Assembly: GCA_902472225.1 (NCBI GenBank)
Contig: CABRNB010000002.1
Location: forward strand, 9,820-73,819
Direction: 5' to 3'
Origin: Caccousia sp900752115
GTDB taxonomy: Bacteria; Bacillota; Clostridia; Oscillospirales; Acutalibacteraceae
DNA: 64,000 bases
Positions 44,265 to 53,520 of the stretch are shown in pieces. The notes beneath the pieces are model-generated. The model ran no database searches. It had not been told where the DNA came from and worked only from the letters and a program-made list of their open reading frames with translations. Both the position numbers and the translations under genes were made by a program. Each line of letters begins with the position of its first letter. The stretch's first letter is position 1.

Positions 44265-46619
44265 ATGTACGAGGTTCGGCTGTCAGTGCGGCAGTTGGTG
44301 GAGTTTCTTCTGCGCAGCGGAAATCTGGAAAGCGGCTCCGCGGGCAGCGCGCTGGATCGCGCCGCAGAGGGGGCGCGTATCCATCGCCGCCTGCAGAGAG
44401 AGGGCGGGGAAGGCTACCGGGCTGAGGTGCATTTTTCTCACACGGAGGACTGGGAGGATCTTCGCTATACGGTGGAGGGACGTGCAGACGGAATTTTTGA
44501 GGAAGACGGACAAACGGTTATTGACGAGATTAAAACGGTATCCGTACCGCTTGCGAGTCTCCCGGAGGATGGCTTTTTGCTGCACTGGGCGCAGGCCAAA
44601 TGTTACGCCTGGTTTTATGCCTCTGAGCAGGAATGCGGGCAGGTAGGCGTGCGGCTGACGTATTGCCATGCGGAGACAGGAGAGCTTTCCCGTCTCCAGC
44701 GGGTCTTCACATTCCAGGAACTGTCTGTGTTTTATCGGGACCTGCTTGAAAAATATGCTCCATGGGCTCGTTTCCGAAGAGACTGGACGCAGCTTCGGGG
44801 GGAAACGATCCGGAAACTGCCTTTTCCGTTTGACGCCTACCGGCGGGGACAGCGGCCTCTGGCGGCGTCCGTGTATCGCGCGATCCGGGACGAGAATCGC
44901 CTTTTCTGTCAGGCGCCGACAGGGGTCGGCAAGACGATGTCCACTCTTTTTCCGGCGATCAAGGCGATGGGAGAAGATCTGACAAGCCGGATTTTTTATC
45001 TGACGGCCAAGACGATTACCAGGCAGGCGGCTGCAGATGCACTGGCCGTGATGCGAAGCAAAGGGCTGCGCGTGAAAAGTGTGATCTTTACCGCCAAGGA
45101 GAAAATCTGCTGCCTGGACACGCCGGAGTGCACGCCGCTTACTTGTCCGCGCGCCGCAGGTCATTTCGATCGTGTCAACGAGGCGCTTTATGCGCTGCTG
45201 ACTTCCGGGGATCATTTGGATCGGGAGGCGATTGCCGAAGCGGCGGAGCGTTTTGGCGTTTGCCCGTTTGAACTTTCTCTGGATCTTTCCGAATGGTGCG
45301 ATATTGTGATTTGCGACTACAACTATCTCTTTGATCCTGTCGTCAGTCTGAAACGGTATTTTTCCGAAGGAAAAACAGATTTTACCTTTTTGATTGACGA
45401 GGCCCATAACCTTCCCGAGAGAGGGCGGGAAATGTATTCGGCGGAGCTGAGCAAATCCTCCGTGCTGGAGCTGAAACGGGAGTTTGGAAAGCAGGAGAAG
45501 TCGATGAACCGGCTTCTGAATGCGCTGAACCGCGCCATGCTGGAGCTGCGGCCGCTGTGCGGGGAAACCGGGCAGTCGGATATGGAAAAAATTCCGGAGG
45601 AGTTTCTCCGGAAAGTGCAGCAATTCTCCTCCCGATGTGAGGAATGGCTGGAGGAGCATCGGGAGGATCCCAAAAGAAAGCGGGTGCTGCCGCTCTGGTT
45701 TGAGGTGCGTTTTTTTCTTCGGATTGCCGAGTTGTACGGACCGGAATATGTGACACAGCTGTTTCACAAGGGCAGCGAGGTGAGGATTCGTCTGTTTTGT
45801 ATGGATCCCGCGCGTTTTTTGGATGAGGCTTTGAATAAGGGACGAGCCGGTATCCTTTTTTCTGCTACACTTTCCCCGCTGCCGTATTTTGTTTCCGTGA
45901 TCGGCGGAGGGGAGAGCCCCAAAACGCTTGCGGTTCCGTCACCCTTTCCGCCGGAGAATTTCTTTTTGCTTCTGGCGGATCGCGTCAGCACCCGCTATGT
46001 GGATCGGGAGAGCAGTCTCCCGGAGGTGGCGCGCTTGATCGGTTCTTTTGCCAGTGCGGGAAAGGGAAATTACATTGCTTACTTTCCTTCCTATGAGTAT
46101 ATGGAAAAAGCGCGGAACCGGGTGCAGGAGGAGTATCCGCAGCTGCAGATTGTCAGTCAGGCCCGCAGCATGAGCGAGGAGGAAAGGGAAGCGTTTCTTG
46201 CGCTGTTTTCGGAAGAAAACGAAGGAACGCTGCTGGGCTTCTGCGTGATGGGCGGTATTTTTTCGGAGGGAATCGACTTTTACGGTGATCGTCTGGTGGG
46301 AGCCGTTATTGTGGGGGTCGGTCTTCCCAAGGTGAACCGCCGTCAGGAATTGCTGCGGGAGTACTATGAAAAGGAGAGGGGGGACGGATTTTCCTTTGCA
46401 TACCGCTTTCCCGGCATGAACAAGGTGATGCAGGCTGCCGGACGGGTGATTCGCTCGGAGACGGACCGCGGCGCTGTTCTGCTGATTGATTCCCGTTTTT
46501 CCCAGCAAAGCTATCGCAGCTTGTTTCCCGCGCATTGGCCGGAGCCTTATCGGGTCCGGAATGCAGAGGAGCTTTCCAGCTGTTTGGACGCATTCTGGCG
46601 AAAAGACTGGAAGGGTTGA
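44265..46619 (+). CDS. DinG/XPD-like ATP-dependent helicase with N-terminal nuclease-like domain
   Basis: The product is 784 residues. The first ~110 residues carry a PD-(D/E)XK-like pattern: GRADGIFEEDGQTVIDEIKT, with Asp in RADG and the pair Glu/Lys in DEIKT. The helicase core follows with Walker A APTGVGKTMS near 222, a four-cysteine iron-sulfur cluster region (KICCLDTPECTPLTCPRA and later FGVCPFE), DEAH in FLIDEAHNLPE near 385 and the C-terminal motif VMQAAGRVIRS. Iron-sulfur XPD/DinG helicases unwind 5'-3'. The start follows GAGGTGG, and an extended -10 (TGTGCTATACT) lies about 35 bases before it. The role is probably DNA repair. Confidence 0.88.
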   Translation: MYEVRLSVRQLVEFLLRSGNLESGSAGSALDRAAEGARIHRRLQREGGEGYRAEVHFSHTEDWEDLRYTVEGRADGIFEEDGQTVIDEIKTVSVPLASLPEDGFLLHWAQAKCYAWFYASEQECGQVGVRLTYCHAETGELSRLQRVFTFQELSVFYRDLLEKYAPWARFRRDWTQLRGETIRKLPFPFDAYRRGQRPLAASVYRAIRDENRLFCQAPTGVGKTMSTLFPAIKAMGEDLTSRIFYLTAKTITRQAAADALAVMRSKGLRVKSVIFTAKEKICCLDTPECTPLTCPRAAGHFDRVNEALYALLTSGDHLDREAIAEAAERFGVCPFELSLDLSEWCDIVICDYNYLFDPVVSLKRYFSEGKTDFTFLIDEAHNLPERGREMYSAELSKSSVLELKREFGKQEKSMNRLLNALNRAMLELRPLCGETGQSDMEKIPEEFLRKVQQFSSRCEEWLEEHREDPKRKRVLPLWFEVRFFLRIAELYGPEYVTQLFHKGSEVRIRLFCMDPARFLDEALNKGRAGILFSATLSPLPYFVSVIGGGESPKTLAVPSPFPPENFFLLLADRVSTRYVDRESSLPEVARLIGSFASAGKGNYIAYFPSYEYMEKARNRVQEEYPQLQIVSQARSMSEEEREAFLALFSEENEGTLLGFCVMGGIFSEGIDFYGDRLVGAVIVGVGLPKVNRRQELLREYYEKERGDGFSFAYRFPGMNKVMQAAGRVIRSETDRGAVLLIDSRFSQQSYRSLFPAHWPEPYRVRNAEELSSCLDAFWRKDWKG

Positions 46620-46679
46620 CTACAAAAACATAAACAGATTTTCACATTTCGACGAAAACTCTTTTATCAGATCTGGACA

Positions 46680-46708
46680 TTGCTAATTTTATAACAAAGG
46701 CTTATAAT
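46680..46708 (+). promoter_or_regulatory. promoter of the CPA2 antiporter gene
   Basis: TTGCTA (46680-46685) and TATAAT (46703-46708) are separated by 17 bases, about 95 bases ahead of the start. Confidence 0.65.
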
Positions 46709-46804
46709 CTAACAGTTAAAAAACGCGGGCCTTCTGTGACCGGACGGAGAATAGCGCCGGCCGTGGAAGCTGCCCCCGGAATAGATCGATGGAGGGAACG
46801 CAGT

Positions 46805-48094
46805 ATGTCATATCATTTTCTTTTGGATCTTGCCTTAATCCTCCTGACCACAAAGGTGTTCGGACTTGTCACCAAGCGGTTCAGAATGCCCCAGGTGGTC
46901 GGCGCGCTTGTGGCCGGTCTTGTACTCGGTCCGGCCATGCTCAATGTGCTGACGGAAACAGAATTTATCACACAGATGGCTGAACTCGGCGTTATTATTC
47001 TGATGTTCACCGCCGGCCTTGAAACTGATGTTCGCGAACTGAAGAAAACGGGCAAGGCATCCTTTATCATTGCTCTGATCGGCGTGATTGTGCCTTTGCT
47101 GGGTGGTTCTGCGCTGACGTACTTTTTCAACAAGCCGACGGACGGCACAAGCGAAACGATGGTGATGCTGCAGAACGTTTTTGTGGGCGTCATTCTTACC
47201 GCAACATCCGTGAGTATTTCTGTTGAAACGCTCAAGGAAATGGGGAAGCTCAATACGCGTGCCGGCAACGCTATTTTGGGTGCGGCCGTAATTGACGATA
47301 TCCTCGGTATCATTGCACTCACCATTATCACGAGTCTGGCCGATCCTACAGTCAACATCGGCATGGTGCTCCTGAAGATTGTTGCTTTCTTTGTTCTCTC
47401 CATTGGAGCGGGCTATATTTTCTATCGCCTGTTCAACAAGTTCCAGGCCCGGTATCAGAAGGATATGCGCCGCTTTGTCATTATCGCCTTTGTATTCTGC
47501 CTGATCCTTGCTTACTGTGCGGAGAGCCTCTTCGGCGTGGCTGATATTACGGGCGCCTATATCGCAGGCGTTCTGATTTCCAATACGCAGCGCACCAAGT
47601 ACATTGCGGCGCGTTTTGATACTCTGTCTTACATTTTGCTGTCGCCGATCTTCTTTGCAAGCATCGGTCTGAAGGTGTCGCTGCCCTCCATGACGGGAAC
47701 CATTATTCTCTTCTCCGTTTTGCTGATGATTGTTGCTGTTCTGACAAAGGTCATTGGCTGCGGCCTCGGCGCAAAGCTTTGCAGAATGACAAACCTGGAG
47801 TGTCTGCAGATTGGCTCCGGCATGGTTTCCCGCGGCGAGGTTGCTCTGATTGTAGCCTCCAAGGGCGCGGCGCTCGGTCTGATGTCGGATGCTTTCTTTG
47901 CTCCGGTGATTTTGATGGTGGTGGCCACCACCATTGCGGCGCCGATTCTTCTCAAGCTTACCTTCCGCCACGACGGCGTTTCCCCGAGCCAGCTGAAGGA
48001 TGAGTCTGTGGGACAGTTTGAGGATTACGTCACCAGGAAGCAGGAGATTTTTGACGCTCTGGATGAGGGAAGAAAAACGCCTCCTGAGAAATAA
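46805..48094 (+). CDS. CPA2-family cation:proton antiporter
   Basis: The product is 429 residues with about twelve membrane helices. The paired aspartates of the ion site are in GAAVIDDILGIIAL near 163. MPQVVGALVAGLVLGPAML near 29 and SPIFFASIGLKVSL near 280 are typical of KefB/NapA-like exchangers. There is no C-terminal TrkA-N nucleotide domain, only a short acidic tail. It exchanges Na+ or K+ for protons at the cytoplasmic membrane; the ion cannot be told from sequence. GGAGGG stands seven bases before the ATG. Confidence 0.9.
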   Translation: MSYHFLLDLALILLTTKVFGLVTKRFRMPQVVGALVAGLVLGPAMLNVLTETEFITQMAELGVIILMFTAGLETDVRELKKTGKASFIIALIGVIVPLLGGSALTYFFNKPTDGTSETMVMLQNVFVGVILTATSVSISVETLKEMGKLNTRAGNAILGAAVIDDILGIIALTIITSLADPTVNIGMVLLKIVAFFVLSIGAGYIFYRLFNKFQARYQKDMRRFVIIAFVFCLILAYCAESLFGVADITGAYIAGVLISNTQRTKYIAARFDTLSYILLSPIFFASIGLKVSLPSMTGTIILFSVLLMIVAVLTKVIGCGLGAKLCRMTNLECLQIGSGMVSRGEVALIVASKGAALGLMSDAFFAPVILMVVATTIAAPILLKLTFRHDGVSPSQLKDESVGQFEDYVTRKQEIFDALDEGRKTPPEK

Positions 48095-48222
48095 GCGGAT
48101 TTTCTGCTTGGGAAATCTTTGGCGTGAAATCAAACACAATCCCGGAAAGAACATCAAATTGTCTCTTTTTACTTAGTCTCAGGGGCTTTTGCGAAACGAG
48201 CCCCATCAAATCCAAATGCGCA

Positions 48223-48275
48223 AAAACCGGCCTCATAAGAAAGCGGCAATCGCTTCTTTTCAGGCCGGTTTTTTT
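48223..48275 (+). terminator. intrinsic terminator after the antiporter gene
   Basis: AAAACCGGCCT pairs with AGGCCGGTTTT around an inner AAGCG/CGCTT stem, followed by TTTTTTT. A weaker hairpin GGGGCT/AGCCCC lies at 48183-48204. Confidence 0.9.
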
Positions 48276-48411
48276 GCTGTTTTCTATTTTTGTACAGAGT
48301 GGCGTTGAATTTTCACTTTGCGCAATCCCGATCGGGGGAAGCTTTTTATCTACGCCTTGCACTTCAGGGGGCAGTCAGGTAGAATGGAAAAGAAGGGAGA
48401 GGGGGAGAGAA

Positions 48412-49860
48412 ATGGATTTTCTCTATGAAGCACTCAGAAAAAATCGGGACTCTGACATGTGTCCCATGCACATGCCGGGCCACAAGCGAAATACCGGCCT
48501 GTTTCAGATGGATAATCCCTATGGCCTTGATATCACCGAGATAGAAGGGTTTGATAATCTTCATGACGCGCAGGGAATTCTGCGGGAAGCGATGGAGCGT
48601 GCGGCACAGCTTTGGGGTGCAAAGCAAACATGGTTCCTGATCAATGGAAGCTCATGCGGCGTTTTGGCTGCCGTTGCCGCCTGTACCAGATGGGGAGACG
48701 AGGTTCTGGTTGCACGAAACAGTCACAAATCCCTGTATAACGCCCTTTATCAAAATAATCTGCAGGCACACTATCTTTGTCCCGAGCAGATTCCCGGTTT
48801 TCAGGCCGCGGGGGGGATAACAGCGCAAATGGTGGAGCATGCCCTGCAGAAGCATCCGAATGTAAAGCTGATAGCTATTACATCGCCGACTTATGAGGGA
48901 GTCGTTTCTGATGTAAAGGCGATTGCCTATGCGGCTCACGCGAGGGGAATTCCACTTCTTGTGGACGAGGCGCACGGCGCGCATCTGGGGCTGGCGGATG
49001 GTTTTCCGGGCGGAGCTGTGCAGGCCGGCGCCGATCTGGTTGTGCAGAGCGTGCACAAAACGCTGCCTTCTTTGACGCAGACTGCTGTTCTGCATCTTAA
49101 CGGTTCGCTGGTGTCTCCTGTTTCGGTAGAACGGCAGTTGTCCCTTTATGAGAGCAGCAGCCCCTCTTATGTGTTGATGGCTTCTATCGACCGCTGTGTG
49201 TCTTTTTTGAGGAAACAAGGAAAGCAAGCATTTAAGCTTTACACGAAAAAGCTGGCCCGATTTGAGGAAGAAACGCGCTCACTCCAAAATCTGTGCTTGC
49301 TTGGACGGGGAAAGGACGTGTATGGACGGCCGGGAAAATACGGGATTTATGCGCTCGATCCCTCCAAGATTGTAATGGGAACCTTTTCCACGGATCTTAC
49401 CGGTCCGGCCCTTATGCAGGCAATGCGTTCCCGTGAACATGTGGAACTGGAAATGGCAGCTCGTTCCTATGCGATTGCCATGACAAGCCTTTGTGACAGT
49501 GAGGAAAATTTCCGGCGGCTTGCAAAAGCACTTCTGCGTCTCGACGCACAGGCCGGGCGGGCAAAAGAATTTCAGACAGAGAAAATCTCCGTCTTTCCGT
49601 TACCCGAACGTGTGTTGTCGCTCCGGGAGGCGGAGGAGTCGGAGGGGATTGTTCTGCCGCTTCATCAGGCGGTTGGCAGTATTTCCCGGGAAACCGTGAT
49701 TGCGTATCCTCCCGGAATTCCGCTGATTGTTCCCGGCGAGCGGGTTGACAGCAGTTTTCCGGAACACATCCGTGTACTCCGGAAAGCCGGCGTAGCACTC
49801 AGCAACACGCGCCGCGCGGACATTCAAACCATTGATACGGTGAGGAAAAGCGGAATCTGA
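48412..49860 (+). CDS. Orn/Lys/Arg-type PLP decarboxylase (fold I)
   Basis: The product is 482 residues, the short Gram-positive form without the N-terminal wing domain. MHMPGHKRN near 18, the FLINGSSCG loop near 75, the DEAHGAHLG site near 185 and the PLP lysine in VVQSVHKTLPSLTQTAVLH near 212 are all present. It decarboxylates arginine, lysine or ornithine for polyamine synthesis or acid resistance; the substrate is not decided by sequence. GGGGGAGAG precedes the ATG. Confidence 0.92.
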   Translation: MDFLYEALRKNRDSDMCPMHMPGHKRNTGLFQMDNPYGLDITEIEGFDNLHDAQGILREAMERAAQLWGAKQTWFLINGSSCGVLAAVAACTRWGDEVLVARNSHKSLYNALYQNNLQAHYLCPEQIPGFQAAGGITAQMVEHALQKHPNVKLIAITSPTYEGVVSDVKAIAYAAHARGIPLLVDEAHGAHLGLADGFPGGAVQAGADLVVQSVHKTLPSLTQTAVLHLNGSLVSPVSVERQLSLYESSSPSYVLMASIDRCVSFLRKQGKQAFKLYTKKLARFEEETRSLQNLCLLGRGKDVYGRPGKYGIYALDPSKIVMGTFSTDLTGPALMQAMRSREHVELEMAARSYAIAMTSLCDSEENFRRLAKALLRLDAQAGRAKEFQTEKISVFPLPERVLSLREAEESEGIVLPLHQAVGSISRETVIAYPPGIPLIVPGERVDSSFPEHIRVLRKAGVALSNTRRADIQTIDTVRKSGI

Positions 49861-49877
49861 CTTTCGCTGTTCAGGCT

Positions 49878-50054
49878 TCAAATCTGTTTGTTGACAATTT
49901 TGTATTCATCCCCCATTCGAAAATAGGGACATTCAGCGGTTTTTCGCATCATAAAGTCGAACATTTCATCTTCGTCAAGTTCAATTACGCAGCGTCTTTC
50001 TCCGGTCTCATAGTCCTGTTCGAAATTGCAGCAATAGTCGCAGTTTGTTTGCAT
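49878..50054 (-). CDS. DUF6472-like small cysteine protein
   Basis: The product is 58 residues, starting MQTNCDYCCNFEQDYETGER and containing CVIELDEDEMFDFM and AECPYFRMGDEYKIV. The pattern of a CxxC pair, a second Cys, an acidic DEDE stretch and a CPYxRxGDEY end matches small clostridial proteins of DUF6472. It may bind zinc. The start at 50054 follows AAGGAGGG; the longer open frame upstream has no coding character. Confidence 0.82.
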   Translation of the reverse strand: MQTNCDYCCNFEQDYETGERRCVIELDEDEMFDFMMRKTAECPYFRMGDEYKIVNKQI

Positions 50055-50144
50055 GACATTCCCTCCTTTTTTCGTTATTTTACCACATCCGGCCGCCCTG
50101 CGCAAAGGCTTCGGACACTTCGGACACAATGAAATCTTATCCTT

Positions 50145-50175
50145 GGGAGACGGCAATCCACCGTCTCCCTTTTTC
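50145..50175 (+). terminator. orphan intrinsic terminator
   Basis: GGGAGACGG (50145-50153) pairs with CCGTCTCCC (50161-50169), followed by TTTTT. No rightward gene ends nearby; the nearest is the decarboxylase about 285 bases upstream. Confidence 0.75.
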
Positions 50176-50531
50176 TTTGCCTGCAATACCTGTCCGGTTT
50201 TGTTGCTTAAGACGTCTGCTCTTCGCAGACAAAGGCATAAAGCGCCGGAGAAGATGAAAAGCACGTGTGTGCGTGCCGGCAGCCGGTAAATATGTGCTTT
50301 TGTTTGGAAAAATGCGTTTGAATTCATGAATTCGATGCATGATTCACAAAAATGCAGGTTGTTCTGTCTCAAAATATATTTTACAATGATAGTACTCTCA
50401 CCCCAAAGGGGGAGCCGAGAAATCTTGCTGGATCGGACGCTGGGTTCAGTAAATGGGAAAACAGCAGGCGGCGCTGTGCGGCTGAGTGTTTGTCTGCCAG
50501 AGAGCGATCCGAAGTGCGAGGAGGGAAACGC
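50176..50531 (+). promoter_or_regulatory. leader and promoter of the truncated exporter gene
   Basis: TTGTTC (50359-50364) and TACAAT (50382-50387) are separated by 17 bases. A GTCTGC/GCAGAC hairpin lies at 50214-50230. The leader of about 140 bases is GC-rich, and I see no riboswitch class I can name. Confidence 0.55.
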
Positions 50532-51206
50532 ATGAAAACAACCTATGGACTGTGGCAAAATCTTATGTATGTCCTGCGTCAGATGAAGAAATATGCAGGG
50601 CGTTCTTTCCGCATGATTTGGCTGAGTATTCCGATGAAGGTAGCACTGCCGCTGATAGGAATTCTTCTTCCGAATCTTGTGGTGCGTGCGGTTACGGAAC
50701 AGGCGGACAGTGCACGTTTGTTTTTGGCTGTAGTGGGGCTTGGCCTTGCGGCCGTTGTGTGCAGTTTTGCCGAGCAGTATGCTGCCGGTGTGATGGAAGG
50801 GGAGCAGAGCCGGTTTTGTCAAAGCCTTGACGATCTGCTGTTTGAGAAAAGGCTCCACTGTGATTACGAAAATCTGGAGAACAAGGAGCTTTCCGGAAAA
50901 TTTGATGAAGCGGAAAATTATATCTGGGATTATCGCCGCAGTCTCTCACAGGCGGCGGTTTGCCTGACTCTTCTTGGTTCCGGAATCTTTGGGTTTCTCG
51001 TTTATCTTTCCGTGCTGCGGATGCTCCCCGTTTGGCTGCTTCTGCTCATGACAGCCTGTACGGTCGTGAGTTTCCTTTTTTCCGATTTGGGAGATAGGGA
51101 GCGGAGAAAAAGAAAGGATCATTTCGGGGAAGGCGTCAGGCGCTTTGCTTATCTGCAGGATGCCTCAGCGGATCCCAAGGCAGGAAAGGATTTCCTCGGA
51201 CAGTGA
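50532..51206 (+). pseudogene. 5' part of an ABC exporter gene, truncated
   Basis: The frame encodes 224 residues: a start after GAGGAGGG, four membrane segments (about residues 33-55, 62-90, 135-160, 165-185) and the cytoplasmic stretch FGEGVRRFAYLQDASADPKAGKD, which in exporters of the bacteriocin/lantibiotic type leads on to the rest of the membrane domain and then the ATPase. Here the frame breaks off after GKD into FLGQ and a stop. No ATPase domain exists downstream. The following DNA belongs to an unrelated permease, so the 3' part of the gene is missing. Confidence 0.75.
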
Positions 51207-51986
51207 ATTTATTTTCCTCAAGCTGTTCACCACAGGAAGCAGCTCGGTGTATTCCTTCGCGACCTTTTTGGCCTTTCTCGGTCCGCTGGTTGGGATCACG
51301 CTTGGCTTTGACGCCGTGACCAACGAGCGATCGCAGGGTACGCTGAACCGCCTGGCGGCGCAGCCCATTTATCGCGATTCCATTATCAACGCCAAGTTTC
51401 TGGCTGGAGCGGCGGTGATCTTTCTCCTGGTCTTTACGCTGGGGTTTTATGTCAGCGGTATAGGGCTGCTTCGGCTTGGGATTGCTCCCAGTCTGGAGGA
51501 GGTGCTGCGTGTCCTGGTCTTCCTGGTGTTTGCCGGTGTGTATCTGTCTGTATGGCTGGCGTTGGCAGTGATTTTCTCGGTGATCTGCCGCCACGCTGCC
51601 ACGGCAGCACTGATTTGCATTTCCATCTGGTTGTTTTTCAGTCTGTTCATGAGTCTTGTTGCCAACGGGATTGCAAATGCTGTTTTCCCGCTCAAAGGCT
51701 TTGAGGGACTGATGAACATGGAGAGCAATTATAATCTGGCTTTGGCGCTCAACCGTATTTCTCCGTACTATCTTTTCAGTGAGGCGGCTTCCACCATTCT
51801 CAACCCGAGCGTGCGCTCCATCGGTATTGTTACGGTGTCTCAGACGTCCGGTGCGATCTCGAGCACACTCCCGCTGGGGCAGAGCCTTCTTCTGATTTGG
51901 CCTCATTGGTTGTCATGGTTGCCCTTGCTCTTATCGGTTTTGCCGCCGCTTACCTGAGTTTCATGCGTCAGGAGCTGCGTGTCTAA
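51190..51986 (+). pseudogene. 3' part of an ABC-2 type permease gene, truncated and frameshifted
   Basis: From about 51198 the frame reads DSEFIFLKLFTTGSSSVYSF then GPLVGITLGFDAVTNERSQG, TLNRLAAQPIYRDSIINAKF and several membrane helices. This is the C-terminal two thirds of an ABC-2 permease (NosY-like). Its N-terminus is absent. Near 51905 the frame is lost by one base: the sequence reads ...IWPHWLSW and stops at 51957. The other frame gives VVMVALALIGFAAAYLSFMR and QELRV with a stop at 51984-51986, which is the expected end of the family. One missing T in the CCTCATTGG stretch explains it. Confidence 0.8.
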
Positions 51987-52093
51987 GGCAGTCTGTCGAA
52001 AAGATTTGTCACTTTCTCCATTGCGGCTGTTTTCTTTTTCTGTACAATAAATATAGAATTATTTCTAATTTGTTGTAAGGGAAGAGAAAGTTC

Positions 52094-52825
52094 ATGCCAA
52101 TCGGAGTCTTTGTCAATGTAGTGTCCGTTGTCCTCGGCGGCCTGTTTGGGGCGCTGGCAGGCCATAAGCTGCCGGCGTCTCTGAAAACGGAGCTCAATGT
52201 CGTGTTCGGCGTTTGCTCGATGGGAATAGGAATCAGTTCCATTGTTTTGATGAAAAACATGCCTGCCGTGATTTTCGCCGTTGTGGTGGGAACGACGGTT
52301 GGCCTTGCCTGCCGTCCTGGACTGGCGATTCGGCGCGGGGCAGAGTGGATGCAGAAGCCGATTGCCCGTCTGTTTCATTCCGGCCAGGGGAGTGTGAGCA
52401 GGGAAGAATTTTCCTCATCACTGGTCACGCTCGTTGTGCTTTTCTGTGCGAGCGGCACAGGAATTTACGGTACGCTGACCTCCGGCATGACGGGAGATCA
52501 TACGATCCTGATTGCCAAATCGGTGCTTGATCTGTTTACTGCCGCTGTGTTTGCATGCAACCTCGGTGTTGTCGTCTCGGCGGTGGCTGTGCTGCAGCTC
52601 ATTGTTTTTCTGGCGTTGTTTTTCTGCGCCAAGTTGATTTTCCCGCTCACAACGCCGGATATGATTGACGATTTCAAAGCGTGCGGCGGGATTCTGATGC
52701 TTGCCACAGGCTTCCGCATGGCAAAGATCAAGGAGTTTCCCGTTGCGGATATGATTCCGGCTATGATTCTTGTCATGCCGGTGAGCTGGCTGTGGAGCGG
52801 CTGGCTGCTGCCGCTGCTTTCCTAG
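52094..52825 (+). CDS. DUF554-family membrane protein
   Basis: The product is 243 residues with about seven membrane segments and the family N-terminus PIGVFVNVVSVVLGGLFGAL; GTGIYGTLTSGMTGDHTIL near 118-135 and FKACGGILMLATGFRM near 198 are also typical. DUF554 is a presumed transporter of unknown substrate. TTGCGG and TACAAT about 16 bases apart near 52020-52050 may be the promoter. It stands alone. Confidence 0.9.
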   Translation: MPIGVFVNVVSVVLGGLFGALAGHKLPASLKTELNVVFGVCSMGIGISSIVLMKNMPAVIFAVVVGTTVGLACRPGLAIRRGAEWMQKPIARLFHSGQGSVSREEFSSSLVTLVVLFCASGTGIYGTLTSGMTGDHTILIAKSVLDLFTAAVFACNLGVVVSAVAVLQLIVFLALFFCAKLIFPLTTPDMIDDFKACGGILMLATGFRMAKIKEFPVADMIPAMILVMPVSWLWSGWLLPLLS

Positions 52826-52848
52826 AGAGAACAGCAAGGAGAGGACAA

Positions 52849-52891
52849 ACAAAACCGGCGCATCCGGGCTGAAAGCCTGAATGCGCCGGTT
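52849..52891. terminator. bidirectional terminator
   Basis: AAAACCGGCGCAT (52849-52861) pairs perfectly with ATGCGCCGGTTTT (52879-52891) between converging genes. Confidence 0.9.
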
Positions 52892-52911
52892 TTATCATTG
52901 ACGGGGTTCCA

Positions 52912-53502
52912 TCAGCGTTTTTTATTGTAGACCGTCATGGAGACACCCTCGTCTTGTACGAGAATGTCTGCCGGGAGGCGAAGAAAACGGACGGTGACAT
53001 ACAGATCTCCTGCCGCACCGCTGAGGTTTGCAATCTGGATACAGTACACCGGCCAGAACCACGCAATCGGCAGCGTACACACAAGCACGTGAAGGACTAT
53101 GCCCCACACCACGATCGGCGCAAGCGCGATAACGAGGTAGCGGGATTTGCTGAAATAGGCGTCGCTTCCCGCAAATGCATACAGACCGGTAAAGCCGTAT
53201 TTTGCCCGCTTTCCGCTGAACAGATGGATGAAGAGACCGTGTACCAGTTCATGAAGCACAAGGTAAACAACGAGTCCGCCCATTAATACAACAAATTGAA
53301 GCAGCAGCCCGCCCCCCTCCGTTGAAGTGAGGAACGGAGCCTCGGGGCGCAGCAATAAACCAGCTGCGGCGGCGAGGACGGCAATCAAAAGCGCCAGCAG
53401 GTTGATGAGGAGGGAGAGCTTTTGGTCCTTCTGTAAATCAATCTCAAGCAGCTTTCCATATCCCTCCGGCAGAGAAAAGACGTCAGCGGTATTGCGTTTC
53501 AT
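52912..53502 (-). CDS. DUF3267 putative zinc metallopeptidase, membrane protein
   Basis: The product is 196 residues with about four to five membrane helices. The zincin motif HELVHGL (HExxH) lies near residue 84 at the end of a membrane helix, as in intramembrane site-2-protease-like families and DUF3267. A second conserved block is YFSKSRYLVIALAPIVV near 117. The substrate is unknown. GAGAGGAT precedes the ATG. The SCP2-like gene lies just upstream in the same direction with an 18-base gap. Confidence 0.87.
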   Translation of the reverse strand: MKRNTADVFSLPEGYGKLLEIDLQKDQKLSLLINLLALLIAVLAAAAGLLLRPEAPFLTSTEGGGLLLQFVVLMGGLVVYLVLHELVHGLFIHLFSGKRAKYGFTGLYAFAGSDAYFSKSRYLVIALAPIVVWGIVLHVLVCTLPIAWFWPVYCIQIANLSGAAGDLYVTVRFLRLPADILVQDEGVSMTVYNKKR

Positions 53503-53520
53503 CCGGATCCTCTCCGATCG

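Noticed and set aside
50388..50531. A riboswitch in the leader of the truncated exporter
   Set aside because: The region is GC-rich and has short stems, but no conserved core of a known class could be matched.
49878..50858. A 326-residue protein containing the DUF6472-like end
   Set aside because: Only the last 58 residues look like a protein, and a strong ribosome site stands directly before that ATG.
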